Positions 1 through 13,100 of a stretch of DNA of 64,000 nucleotides are shown in pieces (positions within the stretch are counted from its first letter, which is position 1; every line of letters begins with the position of its first letter). The stretch is from Poecilobothrus nobilitatus (lineage: Eukaryota; Arthropoda; Insecta; Diptera; Dolichopodidae), in NCBI GenBank assembly GCA_947095535.1, contig OX352774.1, positions 111,789,996 through 111,853,995 of the forward strand, read 5' to 3'. The position numbers and the translations under genes were made by a program. Under the pieces are notes generated by a model. The model did not search any database and was not told the DNA's origin. It worked only from the letters and a program-made list of their open reading frames with translations.

Positions 1-848
1 TTTTAATTTGAGTCAATTTTCAATCTTATTTTTAATAAATATAATATTAAAAATTTAACGACAAAATGCTGGGTTAAAACTTTATATTTTCTGGAAAATT
101 ATACATTTTTTTTTCAAAATATTGGTGGTTATTTGGTTGGCGTAAGTCGCTGGTCGTGGCCAAGACCACAGTGGCTGGTCGTGGCACAGTTTTGCTACCG
201 CTTCATTGACCACAAGACTTATATTAGGGCTATAATGGGTTTCAATTTTAGATTCATTTTGTTGTTTTCAGGAATTTTCTTATTTCTGTAGGTTGCTTAA
301 TAGCAAGATTGCTAAGATCGTTAAACTCATGGCTACCCAGAGCTACTCTTCTCCAAAATACCATTAGTTTGGATGATTTGAGTTTTGAAAGTACATTTCA
401 ACTTATATAAATAAAATAGGTTGATTTTTTTTGAAAAACACACTTGTCTATTGTAATTGAAAATAACACAGCGATTGAAAATAACAACTGACAACTTACT
501 CTAATAACAACAATAAAAATGACAACTTATTCTACAAAATATATTTTGTTTCATCTCTTTATAACAAGCGGTTTAAAAGTTATAGATTTTTTTATGAAAA
601 GTCGGTAAAAATCTTTAACCCCTCTCGGAAAGGATCCAGAATAGACCTCCTACCCCTCCCATATAATTTTGTGTTCCTTGTGATGCTCCCCATCATCTCC
701 TGCTCTATGTGCAAGTTACCGCAGGACACCCTGTATATTATAAGAAATAAAAAAGGTAGAAAATGAAAAAACATGTATCGTAAATAATTAATATAAACAA
801 AAAAAAAAGTGTTCGAATAATCTAATTTACAAACAAAATAAGGCAGCA
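1..848. other. gene-free AT-rich stretch
   Basis: No coding region is supported here. A small GC-richer patch at about 135-200 contains GCTGGTCGTGGC twice. Near 723-739 there is a string resembling the GGACACCCTGTATA phrase often seen at the ends of insect repeats. The minus-strand reading frame at 592-849 has no recognisable domain and I treat it as chance. Confidence 0.6.
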
Positions 849-1540
849 TATAAAACCACAGCTTTTTAAAGACGTAAATTTTCCAAAAGGCAAAAAAAAA
901 ACTATAAGTGTGACTTCCATTAAAATTTGTAAATTTTCTTATATGTAGAAAAATTTGGAAAATAAAGAGACATTTTCTCCAATTTTAAGAAACCTGATAT
1001 AATTAAGAAAAGTTCGTAACATGTCATGTAAAAATACAATGTTGAAGTGATAATTTTTGCGATTTACTTTCAAAAATTTGTAGGGCTGTCACAGTTTTAT
1101 GTGTCTAAAAACAGAACCAGGTAAAAAAAATCTTAAGGTTCTAATCTAACTATATGCCGTAATTATGAAAGTGCAAAATATTGAAAAATTTTATTTTCAG
1201 ATAACGGTAAATTTAAACACTAAATTCCAAAAAAATTATTGAATTTTTGCTATTAATTTATTAAGCTAAAATAATTTTCTATAGGGGGCCTAGATAGCCC
1301 AGTGGGTAAGAGTGTATGAAATACGCTGTAAACACCGAGGGAGTGTGGGTTCGAATCCCATACACGTTGTAAGAGTTATTCCCCCATACGATATTTACAG
1401 CCACTCCTGAACAGGAAAGGCTTTGTAATTTCCTATTCACATTTATGTGGCAGAGAAATGCATTAAAAAAAAAATGTTTGCAGTTTTTAAATTGAAAAAT
1501 TGATTAACAGACTCTGAGATATGTACACATTTGTTCTACA
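849..1540 (+). mobile_element. HINE-B copy 1, 5' part, interrupted by a SINE
   Basis: This matches the 5' part of family B as defined by the complete copies at 24265-25210 and 56907-58207. Shared phrases occur in the same order: a TTTTTAAA start, 'agtgtgacttccattaaaat', 'aaacctgatataattaagaa', the 'ataacggtaaatttaa' block, and 'attgaaaaattgattaacag' after the SINE. The GGAC array and 3' hairpin are missing. A SINE-1 copy (1284-1474) splits the element, so the SINE arrived later. Family assignment is by comparison within the window; the Helentron-type identity is inferred. Confidence 0.6.
1284..1474 (+). mobile_element. SINE-1 copy a (tRNA-derived SINE)
   Basis: This is a complete copy. The tRNA-like head starts with GGGGGCC and carries an A-box-like segment (AGCCCAGTGGGTAAGAG) and a perfect B box (GGTTCGAATCC). 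The body follows with CGTTGTAAGAGTTATTCCCC, TGAACAGGAAAGG and CACATTTATGTGGCAGAGAA, then an A10 tail. Internal Pol III transcription is expected from the boxes. It lies inside HINE-B copy 1. No clear target-site duplication was found. Confidence 0.85.
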
Positions 1541-1568
1541 ACATTTGTTACATATCTCAGAGTCTGTT
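1506..1568. repeat. perfect 20-bp inverted repeat (hairpin)
   Basis: Arms at 1506-1525 and 1549-1568 are perfect reverse complements (AACAGACTCTGAGATATGTA on the left) around a 23-base loop. The segment GTTCTACAACATTTGTT occurs in the loop and again at 1566-1582, followed by further TTGAACA/TGTTCAA material to about 1612. The left arm coincides with family B sequence, so the right arm is probably a local inverted duplication. Confidence 0.9.
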
Positions 1569-3514
1569 CTACAACATTTGTTGAACAGTTTGTTCAACAT
1601 TTGTTCTACAATATTAATTTTTTATCAGATCTAAGTAATGAAATTGGTTTGTTCTATCTTAAACAGTTTAAAATGTTTACAAATAAACAGAGGAAGGGAC
1701 AGAATTAAACTATAATAAGTAAAATTTAAAATTTTTTTTTTGAAAAATATGCTAAAAATGATTAACACAAGTTGTGCATCCTTATATAAAAGTTTTTCTT
1801 TTAAAATGGTTTAAAACTTTAATCAGTTAGAGTAATAGATTTTCCAAAATCCGCATATAAGTGCGCAATAAAGTATTTAAACGAACTCGCTAAAGGTACC
1901 TAAGGTATAAGTAAAGGTTATTTTTGATGAATAATTTAAACGGGTTTTACTGTATAACATAAAACAAAAAAAAAAAAAGGATTTGCCCATAAATGCTAAA
2001 ATTATTTTTGAAAAGTTTTAACTTATAAACTTTATGAAATTGTAATGACATCTTCAGATATATTTTAATTATCCGTTTTTAGTTAAATTTCATATAATTT
2101 TATTTTTCCCCTATAATTTTTGTTGATTCCATTATGATAATTTTACAATGTCTTATTATTTCTACCACTTGAATGGGTTTATTAATTTTTTTGAAACTTT
2201 TATTGAATTTTTTTTTTGTTCATGGTTGAATTTTATGATTTTCTTAAAAATGTTTTCTTCTATTGTAAGAATGAAAATCTATTCGGGTTGTTTTATAACA
2301 AGGAAAAGCTAAAATTGTATGTTTTTGCTAATTAAATAGTTTCTATATAAGTATCGGTATATACTTACCGTAAAATATATCTAATATGTTGAACAGAAAT
2401 GTGTATAAATGTGTACAAAATATGAATATGGTAAAAATAAGGATACAGGTTACAAATAAAAAAAAAAATTACTATATGGTTTTGTAAAAAGATGATCAAC
2501 AAATATAATGTTATGTAAAAGATATTTTACACTAAACTACAAGTATATAAACGATTATGCTATTAGAAAAGATATCAAACATTTTTGTAAAGATTAGCTG
2601 TTTTTAATAACGTTTATATAAACTTTATTTCATGAGTTTAAAAAAAAGGAAAGGATAATTAATATAGAAAATGGTTTTAAACTTATACCATTTTTATCCC
2701 GCATCCTTTGAAAGTTTTTTGAACTTTTATAAAGAAAAACGAAGGATGTATTTTAAAGATCAAAATAAAATATAAACTTTAACTTTTTACCTGGTGTTTA
2801 GCAACTAGTTACCTGATTTATGTAGTTTGAGATAATGCAGTTGCTTTTGCATAGTTCATAAATTTGAAGAATTAATCTTTTAAAGCTTATTAACTTTTTA
2901 AAAAATTTTTTTTTGAGTTTCCTTTTGCAAATTTCCTGTAAAAATTAAAAAAAATTTCTCTTAAAATTATTATAGAAAGTGGAAATTTAACAAGTTACTT
3001 TTTTTATATATTTTATATATTATTTTCTCTATTGAAACACAAAATCCTCATTATTGATTGAGGATATTAATTAAAAACATGATTAAGGTCAACATTTTTT
3101 AATGTTATTTCCCAAAATGTTAATAATATATTAATTTTTAGTTCTTAGCTTAAAAAAAGAAAATAATTTTTAAATTAATAAAAAACCAAAGTCAAGTTAA
3201 AATTTTCCTTCCCATCCTACATAATCGATAAAGCAAACTATACATTTTTATTAAAGGTCCCCACTTAAAGTTTTGTTTAAAATGAGATAGTTTTGGTGGG
3301 TGTAACAATAGCCGGAAGAATCATGTGCAATTCTTCTAGATGTTTTTGTTGACTCTCACAAAAAACAACCCACCACCTCGAATACTATCAAATTTTGGGA
3401 AGGATTTTTATTTCATGGAATCAAAATCTTTTGATAACGTTATTCAGTTCAAAGTTTTTAAAATAACTTCGCGATTACGCCTTGTAACACAACAATATTA
3501 GATTATATTATATT
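1569..3514. other. gene-free AT-rich stretch
   Basis: There are long A and T runs and no reading frame with recognisable content. No repeat shared with other parts of the window was noticed beyond the short TTGTTCTACAA echoes at the left edge. Confidence 0.5.
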
Positions 3515-4204
3515 ATTGGGGTCGACGTGGCTCTATTCTAGTGTGTCAAAGGGATGGATCGGCTCAGAATCGAATTCTGAGTGGATTAAGCCATATACGT
3601 CCGTCCGTTCGTCCGTCTGCACGATAACTCAAAAAATAAAGGAGCTAGGAAGCTAAAAAATTTTTTGCGTCACTTTTGAAAAATTGTTAGTTTTGCTATT
3701 GAAATCCAGCTTTTCCGACCGCCGGGTTCGAGTAGCTGCCATACAACCTCTTTCTTTATATGGAAATAACTCAGTATCTATTTAAGCTAGGTATCTCAGA
3801 TTTTGATAAATAACTCAGTGTCTATTAAAGCTAGGTATCTAAAATTTTGTGAAGAGGTGTCGAGTTACATGTCAAAAACTTTTGTAAAATTTGGCTGATC
3901 TAGAGCAGGTGGTTCAGACTTCTTGCACCTCTTGGAACTTAATGAACCTAGGCGTCTGCAATCTTGCAAATGAAGATCGTGTTTTATGGTAACAACTTCT
4001 GTTAAATTTGGTTGTGCTGGTGCAATAGATTTGGGTAGCTATCATACAACTACACAATTTACATAAATATATCTCGGTAGTTATAACGTCGGTACAAAAA
4101 CATCTAAAATTGTTTAAAAGATGATCAAGTTATATAGGAACAGGACATATTATGTTCATACGGATATCCCAGAGTAGACATAGTCTGCACTCTTCCTCAT
4201 TTTG
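3515..4204 (-). mobile_element. HINE-A copy 1, inverted
   Basis: Read on the minus strand this is a family A element. Its 5' end CGAGGAAGAGTGCAG is decayed but visible at 4185-4204. The subterminal GTTCATACGGATAT (equivalent of the 14-bp motif in copy 3) lies near 4154. The body contains several degenerate units with the phrase 'tagctaggtatctcagattt'. The GTCY microsatellite is at about 3599-3620, and the 'ctcagaatcgaattctgag' block precedes the 3' end near 3520. The terminal 3' hairpin is eroded. A local duplication of 'aactcagtgtctatt' occurs near 3766-3835. Confidence 0.7.
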
Positions 4205-5379
4205 ATTTGGATCTAAATTGTGCTCTTCTTATTATTACGTGTTGTGAATTTTGTCTTCAATTATTAACTTCTGTTAGCCTTACTGTCTCTTAAAAGGTCA
4301 AAAAAGATATTTTTGGGAAAGCTCATGTTAAATTTAATATGTTGATATATAAAAACTTATAAAATAAATTTAAGAATGTTATTCAAGAATTAAAGAATAT
4401 GATAAAAAGTTTTTAAATTTCATATTTTTTCTAATATTTCAGTTTCTGTACCACATTTTATAAATTCAAAGAATTAATCATAGTTTTTCTATTTATATCA
4501 CATTCTAGAATAGTCATATTAATGGTATTAAAATATCAAGGTTTATTTTATTTAAAATAATTTTATTTGCATGCCTAGATATAGGATTAAGGTATGAATA
4601 GTGCCTTACCTGATGGGACTTAAATAACTAAAAATAGAATAGGATAAAAGTTTGACAACGGTGAAGCAAAATGTCCAATGAGATTAATGAAATTCCATCA
4701 CAACTGAAAAAATATGATGTATATTAAAAAAAAAAAAAATTTTTTTTTTCACGTATTTCTGATATGAACGAGTATAACTTTTAAGCAATGAAAAATGATC
4801 CTTGAAATGAGAAACAAAAAAGAATCTTAATTATTTTTTTTGGTTTAAATGGGAATAATGGGATTGTTCTGAATATTATAAAAATAAAAAAATATATAAT
4901 TATAAAATGAACAAAAGATGTGAGTAAAACGTTTTTGTATCAGTGTTTAAATGGATCTCGAAAAAATAAATTTAATTTCAAAGCTAAAACAGAAATAAAT
5001 TTTCCATAAATAAATTTCTTTACTTTTTTTTTATATTAGTTGTTCTTTTTGCTATATATTATAGTGTTTGGTTTTTTAACTGAATGACTTCCTAAGTTCT
5101 AATATAACAACAAACCAGAGCATATTTTTCATTATCTGCGTAGGGCTTCCGTAGAACATGTAAGTCAAAAGTCATTCGTCAATTAATAATCTAAAATAAA
5201 AAACGTCCTATTATTTGAAAACAATTGAGAATAGACCCTCCTGTCATACGATTCTTTTTTTAGTTTTAGTCTAAGAAATCACCCTCTGCAATATTTGCAC
5301 TTTTATACCAAACGCTAAATTTATACGAAATTAGTAAATTTTGTAATACAAATGTTTAAAAAAATTAATTCTCTTTACA
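4205..5379. other. gene-free AT-rich stretch
   Basis: No coding, RNA or repeat feature could be supported. Homopolymer A and T runs are common. Confidence 0.5.
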
Positions 5380-5817
5380 GGTCCTGAACCTTTTTGTGGC
5401 ATTTGTAAACACAAAAGAAGTATTAATAATCCGGCTCCAGACAATTTAAGGACCTGTTCGAAAACTATATCCGAAAAAGCTATGGGGTCCAGTAAAAATA
5501 AAATGAGATTTGTAACAGGATCTTTGTCGTGTCGCTGTCGGCTTAAGCGATATTTAAAGAAAATTCCAATAGAATGAAAAGGTGGTACATGTAGATTCTG
5601 TCAACAAGAAGAAGAGGCTGCAGGACGCATATTTAAAGCTGTGCAGCTTTACTGCGAGCAAGATATCTGCATCTAGAAACATATTTCTTTGCCGATGATG
5701 AACTGCCGGCACTAAACCCTACACAGAGCTTTACTTTTTTTAAGATAGGGCTGAGAGAAGTTATAAGTGGAGGCATAACTTGTAATTGGGCGCAGTGGCC
5801 CTTATACCCCTCATATA
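5380..5817 (+). pseudogene. LINE remnant: end of RNase H and CCHC tail of ORF2
   Basis: One plus-strand frame from 5380 reads GPEPFCGICKHK, the motif that closes the RNase H region in I/LOA/R1-type LINEs. It continues through MRFVTGSLSCRCRLKRYL and, after an in-frame TGA near 5575, GGTCRFCQQEEEAAGR, which matches the family's C-R-F-C-x-E-E-E-E zinc-knuckle tail. After a frameshift the next frame reads LETYFFADDELPALNP and TFFKIGLREVI, the usual last segment of such proteins. Everything 5' of GPEP is missing. One stop and at least one frameshift show it is dead. The family calls rest on motif order and spacing; the exact clade is uncertain. The minus-strand reading frame at 5633-5821 is a shadow of it. 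Confidence 0.65.
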
Positions 5818-8800
5818 ACAATAATCTAATTTCGAAAAATCTTTTAAATATTTATGTTCTTTATTTTTTTGAAATTTAAATTCAAAATAATTTTAAACAT
5901 TAGAATTTCTGGATCATAGCCATCAACAATGACAGAAATATTGAATTCAAATTCAAATTTTTAACAAAATAAAAACTAATACAGGAATAATCTAAAATCA
6001 AAGATTTTAATTAGTTATAGATATTGAAAATAAATATATTGTCAAAAAAAGATCTTATACAAAAATTATATTACATAAATAAATTTCTTAATTTCTAGAA
6101 ATATTCCACAGACATAAGATAAAAATCAGATATTTTTAAATCAATAAATCGGATATTAACATTTAAATAATTTGTTGCAGATGACATAATAAATGGTAAG
6201 AAATGAACTAAAATCAAAAATAAAATCTGTGAAAGATAACTTCATTAAATACCAATAATATCTTAAGTTTGATGATATAATATATTTTATGATTTATTTA
6301 ATATTTGTTTTTTCCTCTTTATTTTGTCTTTTTTTAACTTTTAATATTTTTTGAATTTTTAATACTTAAAAAAAAAACTAATTATTGCTTTCATTCTGCT
6401 CGACTAACAAACGGAATAGTCTGTCTTTTTTCAAAACTTCTTCACCATTCTCAGATCTCGATAATGTCCGTAAGCCCTGCATATAATATTGGGAGGAAGA
6501 AAAGAGATCTAATTAAAAATAATCTTTGTGATCAAATAGATTTTGTGAAATAACTTTTTTCTGTAGTCGAACTTCTTAAAGAGCTACAGATCGCGAAATT
6601 GAGAATTTATTTTAATCTTAAACGTCAGACGAAAGTAAATCTCTTAGTCTTAAGTAAGTTATGATAATATGTCGGAAAAAAACTGTTTAAGAATATTTTC
6701 GTTGATTTAAATAATTGAAAAATATTACAAGACTGCAATAAAAATGTGCTCCCTTCAAAATCTTAAATTATACAAATTGTTTTGTTTTATTTTCAGCATC
6801 TTTTGAATTAATCTGTGTTTATTCTGAATGAACAGTCTACTGAACCATTAAAAAAAAAACTTTTACCAGATTTTCCTAGATAATTTTTGTTTTTTTTTTT
6901 TTTTGTGGTTGACATGCGAGACATTAAAGATCTTATAACATCACTGCTTTGTATTTTGAATTTTCTTATAATATTTTATGGTAAATACAACATTAATTTA
7001 TATAAAGATGATGAATTATATAATTTAGAGGATATTTGTATATTATTACTCACAAATACAAAATATAGATATAATAATATGTAAATATATTGTAATAGTA
7101 ATAAACATGTCATTAATAGAAACATTTTGTCTAAAAGAAAATTATTATCTTTATGTAAGTTTGCTGTAAATAAAAATATTTCTGACTGAATTTCGTAATA
7201 GAGGAGGATTAATAATTAGATAATATTTTGAAAATTAAATTTCCCATCTTCAAAAAATTAAAGACATTCTTGGCGATAACATTGTAATTGTAGAAAAATT
7301 CTTAGGCAAATTTCATACCCATATTTTTTAGGCTAAGGATTATCTTATGAATTATTTAAAGCAATAATACCTTACTTTAAGTGCATTATCAGATCTTTCC
7401 AAATTTTGCGGAAACATGCTTGAGCATAAATATATATTTTGTGGTATGACTTCATAAGGAGTTCAAATTTTACGTTTCATATTTTATATAATCTTGACAT
7501 AATAAACATAGTTAACAGAGTTAATATTGATAAAATTTTATACTTGTTTAAAGGGCTTTAAGATTTCCTTTCTCAAAAGATGCTCAATGTTTTGCAAATT
7601 TAAAATAGTTTACTTAAACAATAGAAAAAAAACAAGTACCTATAGGTAGTTGTTGTTGTAATAATGATTTTTATTTTCGTTTTCGTGCTCTATTAAAGCA
7701 GATAAATTCTAATTAAAGATACATTCCTATAACGATTAGATTCTTTTTCTAAAAAGAATTGCCTTAAAGAAAGTCCTAAGAGTTTTTTAGCATAAAATGT
7801 TGACAGTTGACCGTTAGTTCAAAAGTTGTAATAAAAATAAAAATAAAATTTTGAAAGGAACTATAACGACTCCATCACCAACCAGAACCATAGTAATGGT
7901 TCCGAAACCATGACAGTAGGTACACTAATATATAATATAGAAAAAAGTCTTTCTTTTACTGCTAACTAATTATTATAATATAATATAAATAATTAAATAT
8001 TATAATATAATATAGTCAGTAATGTAGTTAAGAAGATCTGACTGATCTAGATCGAATTTTTGTTCATAAAACTGTTTTAAATACCTATTGTGATAAAATT
8101 GTTAATAAAAGAATCAGAAAAATACGAGTGCCTAGAAATTTTTAAGATAAAATTAAATTTTTATGTTGTTTTTCTTTAACTTGTTACCAAAATTATTCTT
8201 TTTCTTATTGTGGATGTAAAACTCTGTTTCGAACGAAACTTTTGAGAAATTTAAATTAAAGATTACTTATAAGTTATCGATGGAAGACAATTTATTCATA
8301 AAAGATCCAGACTCAAAAGTTCAAAAATATTTGAAAAATATTTCAGGTTTTGTCAAGCTAAAATTCTTGTCAGTCATAGTAACGTCAATACGATACATTT
8401 TTGTCAAAGACACAAAGATCACAAACCTTTAAGAACATGTTTAAGAATATAAAAATAAAGAAGATAATAGAATGAGAGTTGAAATAGCTTATTCAAAACT
8501 TATGCTATTTTCAGACGATTCAGTGAATTCTTCCTCGAAAAACATGTAGAATTATTGTACCGTAACACGCTTGTGGTATAAAGAGGTACCGTAACGCGCT
8601 TGTGGTAGTTGAGAATTAAAAATTTGGCTTATATGTTAGATACTTTATAATATAATTGATTTTAATAACAAAGAAGGGGTTTTTTAAAAAAAATTACTTT
8701 TTCAGTAGGATTTACGTTCCAATTAAAAATGCTTATCTAAGCTGTTGTGTTACGATATGAAACTACACTCCCTCGGATAATAGACCATCAAGTTTAACCA

Positions 8801-9846
8801 TTAGATTAACGAGGTTTTTCTTGCTGCAAAAATAAATATTTAAAAAAATATGGAATCCTTTAAAATCAATACACAAAATATGGTTCTCACAATATTTTAT
8901 TTTGAAGACTTGTATAATAGTTATTACCTATAAATTTTTAATATCAAAAAATTATATTATTTTCTCTGGGTGTTAATTAAATTTTTATGGTAGATATATT
9001 GTAGATCTAAAATTTTCAAAAACAGTGAAAATTATATTTTAAAACTTTATTATTAAAAATCTTAAAATGATAAAAAAAAAAGAAATATAATCAATTATAT
9101 AAGAAATTGAATGACAGAATAATAATGCTAATTAAATATTTAAAAGTGTTTTTATCCTATATAAAAAGGATATACAATAAAAAAAAATAACTTAATTTCT
9201 ACTTAAAAAATTAAGTCTTCTATAATTGTCTAATTAAAAAATTATTGTTTTTCTAAAACTTTATAAAAAAGAAAAAAAAAAAAAAATATAGGCTTATAGA
9301 ATGATAGAATGATACCTATATCCTTACCATTGGCATAAATTTAAAAATAAAATAAAAAAAAAGTAAAAAATAAGTAAAATATATTTAGATATCATAAAAT
9401 ATTTAAAAAAAAAAAAATAATAGTACTATATTGAATAGTATCTATAGGAGCAAATACCAATTAACAAAGGCTAACAAAAATAAAAATATAAAAATCTAAT
9501 AAAATTGTTAGGTACCCGTTCAAAATATACTTCTGCCATAACGGATCAAAAATATACCATTATATTAATCTTTTCATAAATTTTTAGAATAAATTAGATC
9601 TTAAACTGAAATTTTTTATCTTTAATTAGGTACCTACCTTATGATTATGCTAAATTTTTTATATTGATGGCTATATGTATCATAAAACTTCCTTACAAAC
9701 CAAGTTATTGAAGTAAAAAAATCTCATAACCAGTCATAGATGACTAAAGTAAAATAATTCATATTGCAAAATTTAAAAAAAAAATGAGAAAAACTTCCAA
9801 ATAATTATTTTATAAAATTTTATTTTATGCTATTGGAACTTACCTT
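5818..9846. other. long gene-free AT-rich stretch
   Basis: No gene is seen. Small local structures: a GAACCAT/ATGGTTC mini-hairpin near 7885-7905, TA-rich runs near 7970-8010, and a two-copy tandem of TACCGTAACRCGCTTGTGGT at about 8558-8607. The short plus-strand frame at 6887-7084 is low-complexity and not supported. Confidence 0.5.
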
Positions 9847-9915
9847 GGGGTGTCGGTGACGTAGTGGGTAAGAGCGTATAAAATACGTTGTAAACACCGA
9901 GGTAGTGTGGGTTCG
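9847..9915 (+). mobile_element. SINE-1 copy b, head only
   Basis: Only the tRNA-like head is left: GGGG, GACGTAGTGGGTAAGAGCG (A-box region), AAATACGTTGTAAACACCGA, then GTGGGTTCG, where it stops in the middle of the B box. The following TTTTACTG is unrelated to the SINE body. A copy broken at the B box cannot be transcribed normally. Confidence 0.8.
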
Positions 9916-12900
9916 TTTTACTGTTTTTTAGTTCCTTTTTATTTTATATATTAAAACTTTAATGAAAAATCTAAGCTTAAAAATTTTAACAGACTACAAG
10001 TATCTCAGACCATGTTTGATTTATAAATTTCGAAAAATCATATTAAAAGTGAAACAAAAAAAAATTTTTTTTTTACATCTTAATTTTATTTTAATAATAT
10101 TATTGCCTGTTTTCTCATTTATGTTCCTTAAGAATTTATTTATTGTTGTTTAAATTTTAAATAATTGAACCAAATTATCATGCTGGTTATAAAATCTACA
10201 TATAGGAACACTTAAATTATACCTCTGATGAATGATAGAACTTTAAATTGAAATAAAATGCATATAAATTAAGATTGAAGCCAAATTTTTTTTTTATTTG
10301 AAAGATAATTTTATGACATATAGGTTTTAAAAATAATTTCCGGCATATGTCCACCACACCTAGCTCTTTAAGAACCGCATTCGATCAGACCAATTATTTA
10401 AAAACACCCCTTACAATACTCTTGTTAACGTCTTTTAAAAATGTATATTTTATATGTAAAACTAAAATATGCCTTTTTCTTTTATTCAAATTAATTTTGT
10501 ATTTTAATTAGTATCTAAAGTCATTCTTAAAACTAATTATCACCCAAATAAACAATAATAATAAACCTATATACCTATCATATACTTATTAAATACAAAA
10601 ACATGTTAAAATTCTTATGTTGACTTTAACATTAAGAATTTGTGTTGTATTTCAACATATAAATCTGTAAACAAAGTTTTTTCTACAACATTCATGTATT
10701 ACAAAATCTTTGTATCTAATGTTAAAGCTTACGGTCGTAAATAAGTTATATAGATATTTACATTATACATAGATACATGTATATAAGTATACACATATTA
10801 AAATACATATCTATATATTTTGTTTTGAAATCCTTAAATATATTTTTTAAATATCTTTAAATATATTTAGATTCTAATTTCTAAAAGAAAGGACATTTTA
10901 TTAAATAGCTATACATACATTATACATTTTAAATATAAAGGATCTTAAGATACAGAAAGTAAAGATTGTATTGAAAAAATATTTTTCTAGTTTTTTTAAT
11001 ATTAAAAATAGAAATCACAACAAGTAAATAAAAAAAAAAAAAAAACAATGTTTAACACTTCTTTTCTTAGTTTTTCTTATTATGAAAATATTTTTTTAAA
11101 AGTTTTTAAAGTTTAAATCATTTTTTGGCTTTGTTTCTTTCTTACACTCTGTTTTTGTGGGTATTCTGTATGTGAGTAGTGTGAAAATATCCTGTCAGTA
11201 ATTTTTTTTTTTTTTGATTTAAAGTTGTTTTGATTTTTTCTTTTTTTTTCTTGGTGTTGTACTTGTCAATTATAATTTTAATTTAATAATTTTAATTTAA
11301 AAGAAAAATTATATAGTGTTATATTAGACATTTTTTAACACATGCAATTTCGATATATTTTCTATTCGATGCTAGCATCCCTATTACGCGATAGGTTTTA
11401 CATTGTTTAATTTTTTTTTATGAAATCATTCAATGTAGTTTTGAACTAGACTATATATACTATGATAGGTATATAATAAAATTACATAAAAATAACTTTT
11501 ACTTTTTCTTATTACAGTTCGCAAATTAATTGTTCTCGAATTTCATGACTCTAATGAAACTAAACTTAGCGTCAATTAAATTATCTTCAGTTTTATTAAG
11601 CGATAAAAAATAATTACAGTCACGCAAAAAGTTGCACCAAAAAGTAATTATGAAATGAGGATCTTTTCTAATTTTTATCTTCTTTATTTTCGTATTTTTT
11701 TAAAACTTCTAAGCATACTCTATTTCATACTACTGAACATAGTCTAATACTATAATAAACTAATAATTACTAAGTTCTAATAATATGAAAACACCATGAA
11801 TATCAGCAATTTTGTGATATTATCTGACAATTTTTCAATCAATGCAATCCTATTAAAAAGTTGTTAAGTTGCCGAAAGTCATTTAATTTTTATAAAAAGC
11901 TATGTACCGCATTTTATACCAGTCAATAAATTTTGTAAACCAGAAAGTATTTTTGTTTGTTTCTTTGATTGCTGTGAATTGCTACACAGTGTAATCGATT
12001 GAAACAAAATTTTTTTCCTGAAATGTTTCTCTAAACCTAAAAGAGTTCGACACGAGTGCTATTTAATATTTTCCCTGTACTGTCTTTACGAACCAACCGA
12101 TTGAGTTCAAACTTTATAGGATCGTTGTTGATTACCTAATAAATTTGACAGCTTAATTTTATTACGATTGATTAATTTTTTGTAAACTAATTGTATTCAA
12201 TTTTATACATGCCCGTTTTGACACCGCAGCCTGTTAAAATTGTTTTGATACTGTCTAAAAGGTTTGAGAACAAACTATGGTTTCTAGATAATAAAATATT
12301 ATATAACTTCTATCGGGATACTAATAAATTTTTAACACAATTTTTTATATGTTAAATTTTTTCAGTTTTACTCCAAAATATTCAAACACTATACGAACCT
12401 TGACTAGACATGAATTGAAGGTGATTAAGTTGTGAACTACAACCACCTCCTGTTTGCATAAAAATGAAAGCTTTTACTTATATAATTACTTTCGTGTTAA
12501 TTTTTAAAACAACTTTTATTAAAGATTTTTCGAATTGTTTTCTTCTTCTGAAAATCGAAGCCCTGATACGATCTTATTATAGAAATCAATTTGCTAATAA
12601 AACTTCACCAAAAAAATAAAAAATTGATTTTTAATAACTTTCAACGGTGTTTGTTACTTACTTAAATAAAAAGGATAAACCACAATTTATGTTTAAATTG
12701 AAAAAGTTAAATTTATACCATTTTTTAAAAATTAAATGGAAATTTTTTATAGCATAATTAACATAATCTTAATAGTGTGGTTTTTCACTTCATCTTAGAT
12801 ATTATACAACATTTATTAATATTTTATATACCATTTTATATTTTCAAGAGATCTTATATTTTTCAGTACTTGATTTTTTTATATTTTTATAAAATACAAC

Positions 12901-13100
12901 ATATCCATATCTGATATTTTATGTACAAAAAAAAAAAAAAAGAAATACACGTAAATAGATATTATATGCAGGGAAGTGCTACTACAGCAATGTCATTATG
13001 GGTAACATAATATGTTGTACATATTTGAAATGTAAAGTTGTACATACCTTAAATTATAAAAAAATTTCAAATTTAAAGCCTTTAAACATGGTATTTTTTT
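9916..13100. other. long gene-free AT-rich stretch
   Basis: No gene, RNA or family repeat is supported. The segment around 12045-12130 (CGAACCAACCGATTGAGTTC) is less AT-rich and reads like part of an insect interspersed repeat, but no second copy is in the window. The plus-strand frame at 9962-10153 is low-complexity. Confidence 0.45.
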
